Positions 1 through 8,160 of a stretch of DNA of 43,292 nucleotides are shown in pieces. The notes beneath the pieces are model-generated. The model worked only from the letters and a program-made list of their open reading frames with translations. It made no database searches and was not told the origin of the DNA. This DNA comes from Roseomonas sp. GTDB lineage: Bacteria; Pseudomonadota; Alphaproteobacteria; Acetobacterales; Acetobacteraceae. The stretch is taken from contig JADCFX010000063.1 of the NCBI GenBank assembly GCA_020249285.1, positions 1 to 43,292 of the forward strand, in the 5' to 3' direction. Position numbers and translations under genes: made by a program. Numbering within the stretch: the first letter of the stretch is position 1; every line of letters starts with the position of its first letter.

Positions 1-89
1 CGCCGATTTTCCAGGTGGCCGATTACGGGCTGGTGGCTGATTTGTTCAAGGCCATGCCGGAATTGGAAGCCGAACTCGATAAAGTGTAA
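1..89 (+). CDS. etfA: Electron transfer flavoprotein alpha subunit, C-terminal end (partial)
   Basis: The first 89 bases read in frame from position 3 to a TAA at 87-89. They encode the last 28 residues of a protein, including PIFQVADYGLVADLF, which matches the extreme C-terminus of electron transfer flavoprotein alpha subunits. ETF-alpha binds FAD and passes electrons from acyl-CoA dehydrogenases to ETF:ubiquinone oxidoreductase. The 3-hydroxybutyryl-CoA dehydrogenase gene 65 bp downstream on the same strand is a common neighbour and supports the call. The rest of the gene lies outside the window, so nothing can be said about its start. Confidence 0.85.
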   Translation, partial: PIFQVADYGLVADLFKAMPELEAELDKV

Positions 90-154
90 CTTGCTTTGCC
101 ACGCGGCGCGATGCGAGGGTGCGTTTGGTCTGTTTGAGCACAGGAGCATGAGCC

Positions 155-1033
155 GTGACGGATATCAATAAACTCGGCGTGATTGGCGCGGGGCTGATGG
201 GCAATGGCATTGCCCATGTGGCGTCGCTTTCCGGCATTCCGGTGGTGCTGATGGATGTTCAGCAGCAGGCGCTGGACCGCGCGCTGGCGACCATGGCGAA
301 GAACATGGACCGCCAAGTCAGCAAGGGCAGCGTCAGCGGCGCAGATCGTGATGCCGCCTTGGCGCGCATTGTGACGGCCACGGAGAACAGCGCCTTTGCC
401 GATTGCGACATGGTGATTGAAGCGGCGACGGAAAACGAAGAAATCAAGAAAAAGATCTTCGCCGCGCTTTGCCCGGTGCTGAAGCCGGAAGCCTTCCTTG
501 CTTCCAATACATCATCCATTCCCATCACGCGGTTGGCGGCTGCCACTGATCGGCCCGGCCGCTTCATCGGCATGCATTTCTTCAACCCCGTGCCGATGAT
601 GAAGCTGGTGGAAATCATTCGCGGCCTCGCCACCGAAGACACCACCTATCAGGCGGTGGAAGCGCTCACGAAGCGCATGGGCAAGGCGCCGGTCATGGCG
701 CAGGATTGGCCGGGCTTTGTCGTCAACCGCATCCTCTGCCCCATGATCAATGAGGCGATACAGGCGCTGATGGAAGGTGTGGGCGATGTGGCGGCGATTG
801 ATGCCGGCATGAAGCTTGGCGCCAATCACCCAATGGGGCCTTTGGAACTCGCGGATTTTGTGGGCTTGGATACGCTCTATTCCGTGATGAAGGTGCTGCA
901 TGAAGGCTTGGGCGATTCGAAATATCGGCCTTCGCCCTTGCTCGCGAAATATGTCGAAGCTGGCTGGTATGGGCGCAAATCCGGCCGCGGCTTTTACGAT
1001 TACAGCACCACGCCGCCGACCCCCACGCGGTGA
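155..1033 (+). CDS. hbd: 3-hydroxybutyryl-CoA dehydrogenase
   Basis: This 292-residue protein is an NAD-dependent 3-hydroxyacyl-CoA dehydrogenase that interconverts 3-hydroxybutyryl-CoA and acetoacetyl-CoA. The N-terminal Rossmann fold has GAGLMG at residues 11-16. The SNTSS segment at 117-121 and the pair His141 (in GMHFFNP) and Glu153 (in KLVEII) match the family's catalytic residues. The C-terminal half carries the helical domain ending in GWYGRKSGRGFYDY. Length is normal for the single-function (non-FadB) type. The start is a GTG with AGGAG at 142-146, eight bases upstream. Its place directly after etfA fits a role in short-chain acyl-CoA oxidation or PHB metabolism. Confidence 0.93.
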   Translation: MTDINKLGVIGAGLMGNGIAHVASLSGIPVVLMDVQQQALDRALATMAKNMDRQVSKGSVSGADRDAALARIVTATENSAFADCDMVIEAATENEEIKKKIFAALCPVLKPEAFLASNTSSIPITRLAAATDRPGRFIGMHFFNPVPMMKLVEIIRGLATEDTTYQAVEALTKRMGKAPVMAQDWPGFVVNRILCPMINEAIQALMEGVGDVAAIDAGMKLGANHPMGPLELADFVGLDTLYSVMKVLHEGLGDSKYRPSPLLAKYVEAGWYGRKSGRGFYDYSTTPPTPTR

Positions 1034-1042
1034 GCGTTCAAC

Positions 1043-1070
1043 CAGCCAAGCGGCGCTGATCGCTTGGCTG
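1043..1070. terminator. Bidirectional hairpin terminator between hbd and ilvE
   Basis: A perfect 10-bp inverted repeat, CAGCCAAGCG (1043-1052) and CGCTTGGCTG (1061-1070), with an 8-base loop, fills most of the 49 bp between the two convergent genes. There is no long T-run on either side, so whether it terminates transcription by itself is inference. Confidence 0.6.
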
Positions 1071-1082
1071 TGGATGCCTGCA

Positions 1083-1994
1083 TCAGACCGGCGTGCGCCA
1101 TTCCGCATGGGCATTGGTGGTTCCGCGCACAACGCTTTCATACGCCGCCTGCAAGCGCATGGTAATGGCACCCGGCTTGCCATCAGCAACCGGCAGCTTG
1201 TCCACACTCGTGATCGGCAGCAATTCCTGCCCCGTGCCGCAGAAGAACAACTCATCGGCGATGTAAAGTTCCGTCCGGTCAATGATGCCTTGTTCTACGT
1301 CCAGGCCATGTTCGGTGGCAAGGTGGATCACGGTATCGCGCGTGACGCTTTCCAGAATGTCGTTCTCGCGTGACGGCGTAATCAGCTTGCCATCGCGAAC
1401 CATGAACAGGCAGGCGCCGGTGCCTTCGCTGATCTTGCCGGCGCGCGTCATCAACAGCGCATTGTCATAGCCATCCGCCTTGGCCTGCAACATGGCGATG
1501 CGCCCGGCATGGTAATTCGCTGTCGCCTTGATGCGCGGCGGCATGGTGGTATCCGTGATGCGCGTCCAGGAAGAAACATGCACCGAAAGCCCGCTGCTGC
1601 GCTTGGCATTGCGTTCGCGCGGCATGGCGCCACAAACCCAGCCGATACTGCCCGTGGAAGCCATGGACCCCAGGCTTTCGATATGCACCTGGATGCGGAT
1701 ATAGGCATCATCATCCGGTTCATTGGCGCGCACAGCATCCAGCACGGCTTGGCGCATTTCATCGCGGGATGGAGGATTGTCGAAGCGCATGAATTTCATG
1801 CCCTGATCGAGGCGCACCAGATGTTCTTCCAGCCGAAAGACGGCAAGCTTGCCGGTGCTGTAATTCATATAGGCGCGTATGCCTTCAAACACCGTACCGC
1901 CATAGGCATGCCCCACCGAAAACGGATGCACGCGCGCTTCATCAAAGGCGATCTTCTTGCCGTTCTGGATGATATACTTCGCTGTCCAGGCCAT
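1083..1994 (-). CDS. ilvE: Branched-chain amino acid aminotransferase
   Basis: This PLP fold-type IV aminotransferase reversibly transfers the amino group of Leu, Ile or Val to 2-oxoglutarate. With the start chosen here it has 303 residues. The N-terminus has HPFSVGHAYGGTVFEGIRAY, typical of the family, and the Schiff-base lysine is in RIKATANYHAGR at about residue 156. The EGTGACLFMVRDGKL segment and C-terminal ELFFCGTGQELLPI are also conserved. I chose the ATG at 1994 because GAGG lies six bases upstream. An earlier in-frame ATG at 2006 overlaps the preceding gene by 4 bp and is the alternative. It is translationally linked to the AhpD-fold gene upstream. Confidence 0.9.
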   Translation of the reverse strand: MAWTAKYIIQNGKKIAFDEARVHPFSVGHAYGGTVFEGIRAYMNYSTGKLAVFRLEEHLVRLDQGMKFMRFDNPPSRDEMRQAVLDAVRANEPDDDAYIRIQVHIESLGSMASTGSIGWVCGAMPRERNAKRSSGLSVHVSSWTRITDTTMPPRIKATANYHAGRIAMLQAKADGYDNALLMTRAGKISEGTGACLFMVRDGKLITPSRENDILESVTRDTVIHLATEHGLDVEQGIIDRTELYIADELFFCGTGQELLPITSVDKLPVADGKPGAITMRLQAAYESVVRGTTNAHAEWRTPV

Positions 1995-2002
1995 TGGTTT
2001 CC

Positions 2003-2746
2003 TCATTTATCCTTAGAAGTTTTCGCGAGCACTTCATCAAAGCCGCCCTGGCCGGTCATGGCAGCCCAGGCGCGGTAGCGGTCTGAGGCCGCAACGCGCC
2101 CCGCCGCAATCATGCCGCGCCAAACGCCGCAGGCCTCGACAAAACGCGGGATGGAGCCGGGGAACATCGCGAGCGTAATGGCCTCCGCAATCTCATCTTC
2201 CGGCACGCTATCCGCATAGGCAGCTTCGATCTGCCATTCCAGCACCCGCCAGCGCGCGCGGCAGACCTGCACAGCGCATTGCGCCAAATGCACAAGCCGG
2301 CGTGGCGCGGCAGGGGCGATGGCCGCCACCGCATCCAGATAGGCAGCGCGCGGATCAAAGGGCGCCAATTGCGCGCCCCAGCGATGCGCAGCGAAATCAA
2401 AGGCTTCGGCCCCGATGGCGAGCGCAGTGGCAGCGAAAGCGGCACCAATCAGCGCATCATCCCCGCCGGCGGCGCGGAATTTGGCGATGTGGTGCGTCGC
2501 CAATGCTTCATCGGTGGCGGCCAGCACGGCCAGCCAGACAAATTCGCGGTCGAGATGCGACAGCACGCGATCATCCAAAGCCATGGCGGAATAGGCGGCG
2601 TCATAGCCTTCCAGCAGGCGGGGGAAGGCGAGTGCCAGCAGCCCGTGATGCGGCAGCAAATAGCCGCGCTTGGCCTTGACCGCGGCGAGCCTGGCTTCCA
2701 GCGCGGCGGAGGTTTCAGCGCCGGTGTTTTCCTCTTGGTCATTCAT
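2003..2746 (-). CDS. AhpD-like / carboxymuconolactone decarboxylase-fold protein
   Basis: This 247-residue, helix-rich, alanine-rich protein resembles the AhpD/carboxymuconolactone decarboxylase superfamily, notably in the segment DREFVWLAVLAATDEALATHHIAKFRAAGG (about residues 67-96). A second similar stretch in the C-terminal half (EDEIAEAITLAMFPG) suggests a two-repeat architecture. The CxxC pair used by peroxidase-type AhpD proteins is missing, so a peroxidase role is unlikely. The gene ends inside the alternative start of ilvE, so the two are probably co-transcribed. It starts with ATG but has no clear ribosome binding site. The true reaction is unknown. Confidence 0.6.
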   Translation of the reverse strand: MNDQEENTGAETSAALEARLAAVKAKRGYLLPHHGLLALAFPRLLEGYDAAYSAMALDDRVLSHLDREFVWLAVLAATDEALATHHIAKFRAAGGDDALIGAAFAATALAIGAEAFDFAAHRWGAQLAPFDPRAAYLDAVAAIAPAAPRRLVHLAQCAVQVCRARWRVLEWQIEAAYADSVPEDEIAEAITLAMFPGSIPRFVEACGVWRGMIAAGRVAASDRYRAWAAMTGQGGFDEVLAKTSKDK

Positions 2747-2812
2747 GCTGGCGTCAGGCTATACCGCTTCCCATCCCTTGCAATCCCCCGCTCGGGGCAG
2801 GAATATTCCCCC

Positions 2813-3628
2813 ATGTCCAAGACAGAACTGCAAAACGCCCCCATCCTTCTGCGGGAAGATCGCCCGGGCGGGATTTCCATTATCACGCTGAACCGCTCGG
2901 CAGCGCGCAATAGCCTCTCCCGCGCGCTATTGCAGGCGCTGGAGGATATGCTGGCTGAGATCGCCACGGATAGCACCTGCCGCGTGGTGGTGTTGGCCGC
3001 TGCCGGCACGGTGTTTTGCGCTGGGCATGATTTGCGCGAAATTACCGCGCATCGTGCCGATGCCGATGGCGGGCGCGGCTTTTACGCCGATGCAATGGCC
3101 GCTTGTGCGCGGGTGATGCAGGGGGTTGTAGGTCTGCCTCAACCGGTGATTGCCGCGGTGCAAGGTGTGGCCACCGCCGCCGGCTGCCAATTGGTCGCAA
3201 GCTGCGATTTGGCGGTGGCGGCAGAAGATGCGCGCTTCTGCACGCCGGGCGTGGATATCGGGCTATTCTGTTCCACACCGGCGGTGGCGCTCGCGCGCGC
3301 CGTGCCGCGCAAGGCCGCGATGGAAATGTTGCTGCTGGGTGAAATGGTGCCGGCGGCGGAAGCGCAGCGCCTGGGCTTGGTGAACCGCCTGGCGCCGCGG
3401 GACGCGCTGATGGAAACCGCGCTGGGCCTGGCGACGCGCATCGCTTCCCATTCGGCGATGACGGTCCGCATGGGCAAGCGCGGCTTCAATACGCAAATCG
3501 AATTGCCCCTGGCAGAAGCCTACAGCGAAGCAGCTTCGGTGATGACGGAAAATCTGATGGCGCGCGACGCGGCGGAAGGCATTGGCGCCTTTCTGGAAAA
3601 GCGCCATCCGCAATGGGAAGACAGGTGA
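2813..3628 (+). CDS. Enoyl-CoA hydratase/isomerase family protein, ECHDC3-like
   Basis: This 271-residue crotonase-fold protein has the oxyanion-hole segments AGHDLRE (residues 70-76) and GVATAAGCQ (118-126). The run TPGVDIGLFCSTP followed by ALARAVPRKAAMEMLL is characteristic of the ECHDC3 subgroup rather than classical hydratases. Both catalytic glutamates of classical enoyl-CoA hydratase are replaced, by Gln126 and by Gly146, so simple hydration is doubtful. The reading frame is open further upstream, but the ATG at 2813 gives the normal family N-terminus. The stop overlaps the ribosome binding site of the acyl-CoA synthetase, so the two form an operon. The actual substrate is unknown. Confidence 0.82.
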   Translation: MSKTELQNAPILLREDRPGGISIITLNRSAARNSLSRALLQALEDMLAEIATDSTCRVVVLAAAGTVFCAGHDLREITAHRADADGGRGFYADAMAACARVMQGVVGLPQPVIAAVQGVATAAGCQLVASCDLAVAAEDARFCTPGVDIGLFCSTPAVALARAVPRKAAMEMLLLGEMVPAAEAQRLGLVNRLAPRDALMETALGLATRIASHSAMTVRMGKRGFNTQIELPLAEAYSEAASVMTENLMARDAAEGIGAFLEKRHPQWEDR

Positions 3629-3633
3629 AGAAT

Positions 3634-5268
3634 ATGTCCGCTGGCAAATACGAAACCACGCTGGATCGCAATGCGGCCAATCATCAACCGCTGACGCCGC
3701 TGCTGTTTCTGGAACGCGCCGCGCAGGTTTATCCGGATTATCCTGCTGTGGTGCATGGGGCGGTGCAGCGCGATTACGCCAGCCTGCGCAACCGGTCTGT
3801 GCAGCTTGCCCATGCCTTGCAAAAGCGCGGCATTGGGCGCGGCGATACGGTGGCGGCGATTCTGCCGAATATCCCCGAAATGCTGGAATGCCATTACGGC
3901 GTGCCCATGGCGGGCGCGGTGCTGAACACCATCAATACGCGGCTGGATGCGTCGACGGTTGCCTATATTCTGGATCACGGCGAAGCCAAGGCCGTGATTG
4001 TGGACCGTGAGTTCATGCCGGTGTTGCGCGCGGCCTTGGCGGAATGCGCGGCGAAGCCCTTGGTGATTGAAGTGCATGATGTGCTGACGCCGGAAGCCAT
4101 GCATGGCGAAAGCCTGGGCGGGGAAGAATATGAAAGCTTCATCGCCGAAGGCAGCGCAGATTTTGCCTGGGAAATGCCGCGCGATGAATGGGATGCGATT
4201 ACGCTGAATTATACATCCGGCACCACGGGTAAACCCAAGGGAGTGGTCTATCACCATCGCGGCGCCTGCCTTTTGGCCACCGGCAATGTGCTTTCCGCCG
4301 GCATGGGCAAGCATCCATCCTATTTGTGGACGCTGCCGATGTTTCATTGCAATGGCTGGTGTTTTCCCTGGACTGTGACAGCGCAGGCGGGCTTGCATGT
4401 GTGTCTGCGCGCCGTGCGTGGCCCTGATATGTGGCGCCTGATGGCCGAACATTCGGTCAGCCATATGTGCGGCGCGCCGATTGTGATGGCGACTTTGCTT
4501 GCCACACCCGCCGCCGATAAGCGCGCCTTGCCGCACCAGGTGCAATTCGTCGTGGCCGGCGCACCGCCACCCGAAGCCGTGCTGGCTGCCATGAAGGAAG
4601 CAGGCTTTGCTGTCTGCCATGTCTATGGCCTGACCGAGGTTTATGGCCCAGCGGTGGTCAATGAATGGCATGGCGAATGGAATGCCAAGCCTGCGCCGGA
4701 ACAGGCCGCGCTGATGGCGCGCCAAGGTGTGCGCTATCTGGCGCTTGAAGGTCTTGATGTGATGAACCCCGAAACTATGCGCCCCGTGCCCTCTGATGGT
4801 GTCACGATGGGCGAGGTGATGATGCGCGGCAATGTTGTCATGAAGGGCTATTTGAAGGATGCCGCCGCCACGCAATCCGCCTTTGCCGGCGGGTGGTTTC
4901 ATACCGGCGACCTCGCGGTGAAATATCCGGATGGGTATATTCAGCTCAAGGATCGGTCGAAGGACATTATCATTTCAGGCGGAGAAAACATCAGCAGCAT
5001 CGAAGTGGAAGATGCGCTCTATAAGCATCCCTCCGTTGCCGTGGTTGCGGTAGTGGCGAAACCCGATGAGAAATGGGGTGAAACACCTTGCGCCTTTGTG
5101 GAATTAAAGCCCGGCATGGCAGCAACGCCCGAGGAACTCATCAATTTCGCGCGCCAGCATTTGGCGGCCTTCAAGCTGCCGCGCCATATTGTTTTCGCGG
5201 AATTGCCGAAGACCTCGACTGGGAAGATCCAAAAGCATGTGCTGCGCGCGCAAGCGCGGGCGCAGTAG
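3634..5268 (+). CDS. Acyl-CoA synthetase (AMP-forming)
   Basis: This 544-residue member of the adenylate-forming superfamily activates a carboxylic acid to its acyl-AMP and then to the acyl-CoA thioester. The phosphate-binding motif [11 protein letters not shown] lies near residues 192-202. The later motifs [16 protein letters not shown] and [16 protein letters not shown] are present, as is the C-terminal lysine motif [14 protein letters not shown]. The N-terminus ([21 protein letters not shown]) resembles medium-chain acyl-CoA synthetases related to plant AAE and bacterial DmdB/FadD types. The ATG at 3634 has AGGTGAAG just upstream; an ATG at 3613 inside the crotonase gene is a less likely start. 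The substrate cannot be read from sequence. Confidence 0.88.
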   Translation: MSAGKYETTLDRNAANHQPLTPLLFLERAAQVYPDYPAVVHGAVQRDYASLRNRSVQLAHALQKRGIGRGDTVAAILPNIPEMLECHYGVPMAGAVLNTINTRLDASTVAYILDHGEAKAVIVDREFMPVLRAALAECAAKPLVIEVHDVLTPEAMHGESLGGEEYESFIAEGSADFAWEMPRDEWDAITLNYTSGTTGKPKGVVYHHRGACLLATGNVLSAGMGKHPSYLWTLPMFHCNGWCFPWTVTAQAGLHVCLRAVRGPDMWRLMAEHSVSHMCGAPIVMATLLATPAADKRALPHQVQFVVAGAPPPEAVLAAMKEAGFAVCHVYGLTEVYGPAVVNEWHGEWNAKPAPEQAALMARQGVRYLALEGLDVMNPETMRPVPSDGVTMGEVMMRGNVVMKGYLKDAAATQSAFAGGWFHTGDLAVKYPDGYIQLKDRSKDIIISGGENISSIEVEDALYKHPSVAVVAVVAKPDEKWGETPCAFVELKPGMAATPEELINFARQHLAAFKLPRHIVFAELPKTSTGKIQKHVLRAQARAQ

Positions 5269-5281
5269 GGAACAGCCGATC

Positions 5282-6184
5282 ATGCAAGAGTTTCGCGGGG
5301 TTTTCCCCTATCTCGTCTCCCCCATCGCGCCGGATGGCAAGGTGCTGGAAGGTGAATTGCGCCGCCTGGTGGATCATCTGATCGCGTCCGGCGTGCATGG
5401 GTTGACGCCTTTGGGAAGCACGGGGGAATTTGCTTATCTGGATGCGGCGCAACGTCGGCGCATTGTGGAAATTGTGGTCTCCCAAACCGCAGGCCGCGTG
5501 CCAGTGGTGGCGGGGGTTGCGGCCACGACAATTGCCGATGCGGAACGCCAGGCGCGCGATTACGCGGCGATAGGGGCGGATGGCATCCTGGCCATACTGG
5601 AAGCCTATTTCCCGCTGAATGATGCGGCGGTGGTTTCCTATTTCAAGGCGATTGCCGATGCTACTGAATTGCCGACGGTGCTTTACACCAATCCGAATTT
5701 TCAGCGTTCAGATCTTTCGCTGCCGGCGATTGAGAAATTGTCGCACCATCCGCGCATTTGCCTGATCAAGGATGCTTCCACCAATACCGGGCGCTTGCTG
5801 TCTATTCTCAACCGCACGCAGGGCCGCATTGGGGTTTTTGCGGCCTCCGCCCATATTCCGGCGGCGGTGATGATGATTGGCGGCAAGGGGTGGATGGCGG
5901 GGCCGGCCTGCGCCATTCCGCGTGAGAGTGTGCGGCTGTATGAATTATGCCGCGCCGGCAAATGGGATGCGGCCATGGCGTTGCAGCGCGCGTTGTGGCG
6001 CGTGAATGAACTATTTGCCGCGCATTCACTCGCCGCCTGCATCAAGGGTGCCTTGCAAATCCAGGGCTTCGCAGTGGGCGATCCCGTCCTGCCGCAAGCG
6101 CCACTTTCGCCGGAAGGCCGGGAAGCGGTGCAGGCCGCGCTCAAGCTCGCGGCGGAAGCGCTCTCCGCCGCACCAGAAGCCTGA
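5282..6184 (+). CDS. Dihydrodipicolinate synthase family protein (class I aldolase)
   Basis: This 300-residue TIM-barrel protein belongs to the DapA/NanA family of pyruvate-dependent lyases and synthases. The pyruvate-carboxylate-binding motif GSTGE is at residues 45-49, the catalytic tyrosine is Tyr135 in LYTNP, and the Schiff-base lysine is Lys163 in LIKDAS. The reading frame is open further upstream, but the ATG at 5282 yields the family's usual beginning. It lies 13 bp after the acyl-CoA synthetase and probably belongs to the same transcript. It is more likely a catabolic or uncharacterised family member than the lysine-biosynthetic DapA, given this setting, but that is inference. Confidence 0.82.
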   Translation: MQEFRGVFPYLVSPIAPDGKVLEGELRRLVDHLIASGVHGLTPLGSTGEFAYLDAAQRRRIVEIVVSQTAGRVPVVAGVAATTIADAERQARDYAAIGADGILAILEAYFPLNDAAVVSYFKAIADATELPTVLYTNPNFQRSDLSLPAIEKLSHHPRICLIKDASTNTGRLLSILNRTQGRIGVFAASAHIPAAVMMIGGKGWMAGPACAIPRESVRLYELCRAGKWDAAMALQRALWRVNELFAAHSLAACIKGALQIQGFAVGDPVLPQAPLSPEGREAVQAALKLAAEALSAAPEA

Positions 6185-6188
6185 GGGC

Positions 6189-7361
6189 GTGAGCATTCCG
6201 CAAAAGCGCCTGCCCTTCATTCTGGGCGCCATGGCGGCCATTGGGCCGTTTTCGATTGATATGTATCTGCCGGCCTTGCCCACATTAGGTGAGGCTTTGG
6301 GCAGTACCCCAGGCGCGGCGCAGGCAAGCCTGGCGGTGTTTTTCCTCGGCATGGCGCTGGGGCAAATCTTTTATGGGCCGCTGGCGGATCGTTATGGCCG
6401 CCGGCTGCCACTGTTTATCGGGCTTGGGGTTTATACTTTTGCCTCACTGGTCTGTGCGCTCGCGCCCAATATCGAAAGCCTGATTGCCGCGCGGTTGCTG
6501 CAAGCGCTGGGTGGTTGCACCGGCATGGTGATTGCGCGTGCCATTGTGCGTGATGTTGCGGATGAACGTGGCGCGATCCGCCTGATGGCGAAGCTGATGC
6601 TGGTGATGGGCGTGGCGCCGATCATCGCCCCCATTATCGGCGGCGCGCTTCTGGGCGTGATTGGCTGGCGCGGCTTATTCCTGTGCCTTGCGGCTTACGG
6701 CGCGATTTTGCTGCTGGTGATTGCGGTTTTTCTGCCTGAGACGCTGCCCCCCGAACGCCGCCGACGTGATGGCTTGCGCCAGGTGCTTGGCGTCTGGCGG
6801 CGCTTGCTGGGCGATGGCTATTTCATGGGCCATGCGCTGGCGGGTGGCCTCGTGATCGGGGGGATGTTCGCCTATATCACCGCATCGCCCTTTGTCTTTA
6901 TGCAATTGCATGGCGTGCGCGCTGAGGATTACGGCTTTTACTTCGGCGCCAATGCGCTTGGCATCATGCTGGCGGGGCAAATCACGGCGCGCTTGGTGGA
7001 TCGGGTGGCGCCGGCGCGGATGCTGACTGCAGCACTGACCATCAGCGCTGTGTCGGGGCTGGCACTACTTGCTGTCACCATCACGGGATTTGGAGGCTTT
7101 GCCGCGATCGTCGCCACACTTTTTGTCTATGTTTCTATGATCGGCGCAGTCTTGCCACTCACCGCCGCGCGCGCCATGGCGCCGCACGGCGCGATTGCGG
7201 GTAATGCTTCAGCACTCATGGGTACGCTGCAATTCGGCGCGGGTGCGCTGACCGGCGTGGCGCTAGGCGCGCTTCAGGATGGCTCGGCGCTGCCCATGGC
7301 GTTGGTGGTGGCGCTTTGCGGTATTGGTGGCTGGTTGGTGCGGCGCTTATTGGTGAAATAA
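6189..7361 (+). CDS. MFS multidrug efflux transporter, Bcr/CflA family
   Basis: This 390-residue inner-membrane protein has about twelve hydrophobic segments. The N-terminal stretch AAIGPFSIDMYLPALPTL is the hallmark of the Bcr/CflA drug-resistance subfamily. MFS motif A appears as GPLADRYGRR between helices 2 and 3, and the RLLQALGGCTGMVIARAIVRD stretch in the next helices is also typical. Such proteins export compounds such as bicyclomycin, sulfonamides or chloramphenicol by proton antiport. I place the start at the GTG at 6189, five bases after the stop of the DapA-family gene, because longer starts would run through that gene. The stop codon sits inside a strong hairpin. Confidence 0.85.
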   Translation: MSIPQKRLPFILGAMAAIGPFSIDMYLPALPTLGEALGSTPGAAQASLAVFFLGMALGQIFYGPLADRYGRRLPLFIGLGVYTFASLVCALAPNIESLIAARLLQALGGCTGMVIARAIVRDVADERGAIRLMAKLMLVMGVAPIIAPIIGGALLGVIGWRGLFLCLAAYGAILLLVIAVFLPETLPPERRRRDGLRQVLGVWRRLLGDGYFMGHALAGGLVIGGMFAYITASPFVFMQLHGVRAEDYGFYFGANALGIMLAGQITARLVDRVAPARMLTAALTISAVSGLALLAVTITGFGGFAAIVATLFVYVSMIGAVLPLTAARAMAPHGAIAGNASALMGTLQFGAGALTGVALGALQDGSALPMALVVALCGIGGWLVRRLLVK

Positions 7362-7368
7362 GCGCCGC
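7340..7368 (+). terminator. Hairpin terminator overlapping the MFS stop codon
   Basis: A perfect 11-bp inverted repeat, GCGGCGCTTAT (7340-7350) and ATAAGCGCCGC (7358-7368), encloses a 7-base loop and is followed by a short TTT. It contains the TAA stop of the MFS gene (7359-7361) and stands between convergent genes, so it could act in both directions. Confidence 0.7.
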
Positions 7369-7377
7369 TTTACCGCA

Positions 7378-8142
7378 TCACGTCATTTTTTTGCCGAGCG
7401 TCCAGCCGCCATCCACCGTCAGTACCGCGCCCGTGGTGAAGGAGCTTTCTTCACTCGCCAGGAACATCATCGCCTTGGCCACTTCATGGGTTTCGCCAGA
7501 CCGCCCCATGGCATGGAGTTCCTGGATTTTCCGCGCCACATCCGCATCCTGGAAATAGCGTTCCGTCATCGGCGTGCGGATCACGCCAGGCGCCACCGCA
7601 TTCACGCGAATGCCATGCGGTGCCAATTCCATCGCCAAGGCTTTCGTCAGCCCCACCACCGCGTGTTTGGACGTCACGTAAGCCACGCGTTCCGGCGTTG
7701 CCACCAGCCCAAGGGTGGACGCGATATTCACAATCCGCCCGGGCTTACCCTGCGCAATCAACCGCCGCGCAAAAGCCTGAGACGGCAAAAAGCTGCCGGT
7801 CACGTTGATGCTCATGGTGCGCTGCCAATCCTCGAATGAAAGATCGAGCAGTGGGCTGATTTCGCGCACGCCGGCGCAATTCGCCAGCACATCCAGCCGG
7901 CCGAGCACAGCCTCTGCGCCCGTAATGAAATCGCGCACAGCATCGGGCTTCACGACATCCAAAACAAAGGCATGCGCTTCGCCATCGCGCTTGCGGATTT
8001 CAGCTGCCGTTGCCTCCACAGCTTCCTTATCAATATCGGCTATCGCGAGCCGCGCGCCTTCTTCAGCGAAGGCAATGGCCAATTGCCGGCCAATGCCGCT
8101 TGCGGCACCGGTGATCAATACGCCTTGATCCTGGAATCTCAT
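7378..8142 (-). CDS. SDR family NAD(P)-dependent oxidoreductase
   Basis: This classical short-chain dehydrogenase/reductase has 254 residues. The cofactor motif TGAASGIG is near the N-terminus, followed by NCAG, the catalytic serine in NIASTLG, and the YxxxK pair in AYVTSKHAVVG. The C-terminal end TTGAVLTVDGGWTLG is typical of the family. The start is the ATG at 8142, which has AGGGAG seven bases upstream. An ATG at 8148 is too close to that site. It sits 18 bp downstream of a GMC oxidoreductase on the same strand, so the two may oxidise successive steps of an alcohol pathway, but the substrate is unknown. Confidence 0.88.
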   Translation of the reverse strand: MRFQDQGVLITGAASGIGRQLAIAFAEEGARLAIADIDKEAVEATAAEIRKRDGEAHAFVLDVVKPDAVRDFITGAEAVLGRLDVLANCAGVREISPLLDLSFEDWQRTMSINVTGSFLPSQAFARRLIAQGKPGRIVNIASTLGLVATPERVAYVTSKHAVVGLTKALAMELAPHGIRVNAVAPGVIRTPMTERYFQDADVARKIQELHAMGRSGETHEVAKAMMFLASEESSFTTGAVLTVDGGWTLGKKMT

Positions 8143-8160
8143 GTGCATTCTCCCTGCATG

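Noticed and set aside
3520..4902. A 460-codon open frame on the minus strand across the crotonase end and acyl-CoA synthetase
   Set aside because: It is antisense to two well-supported genes, is rich in His, Arg and Gln as expected for a GC-bias shadow, and shows no known motif.
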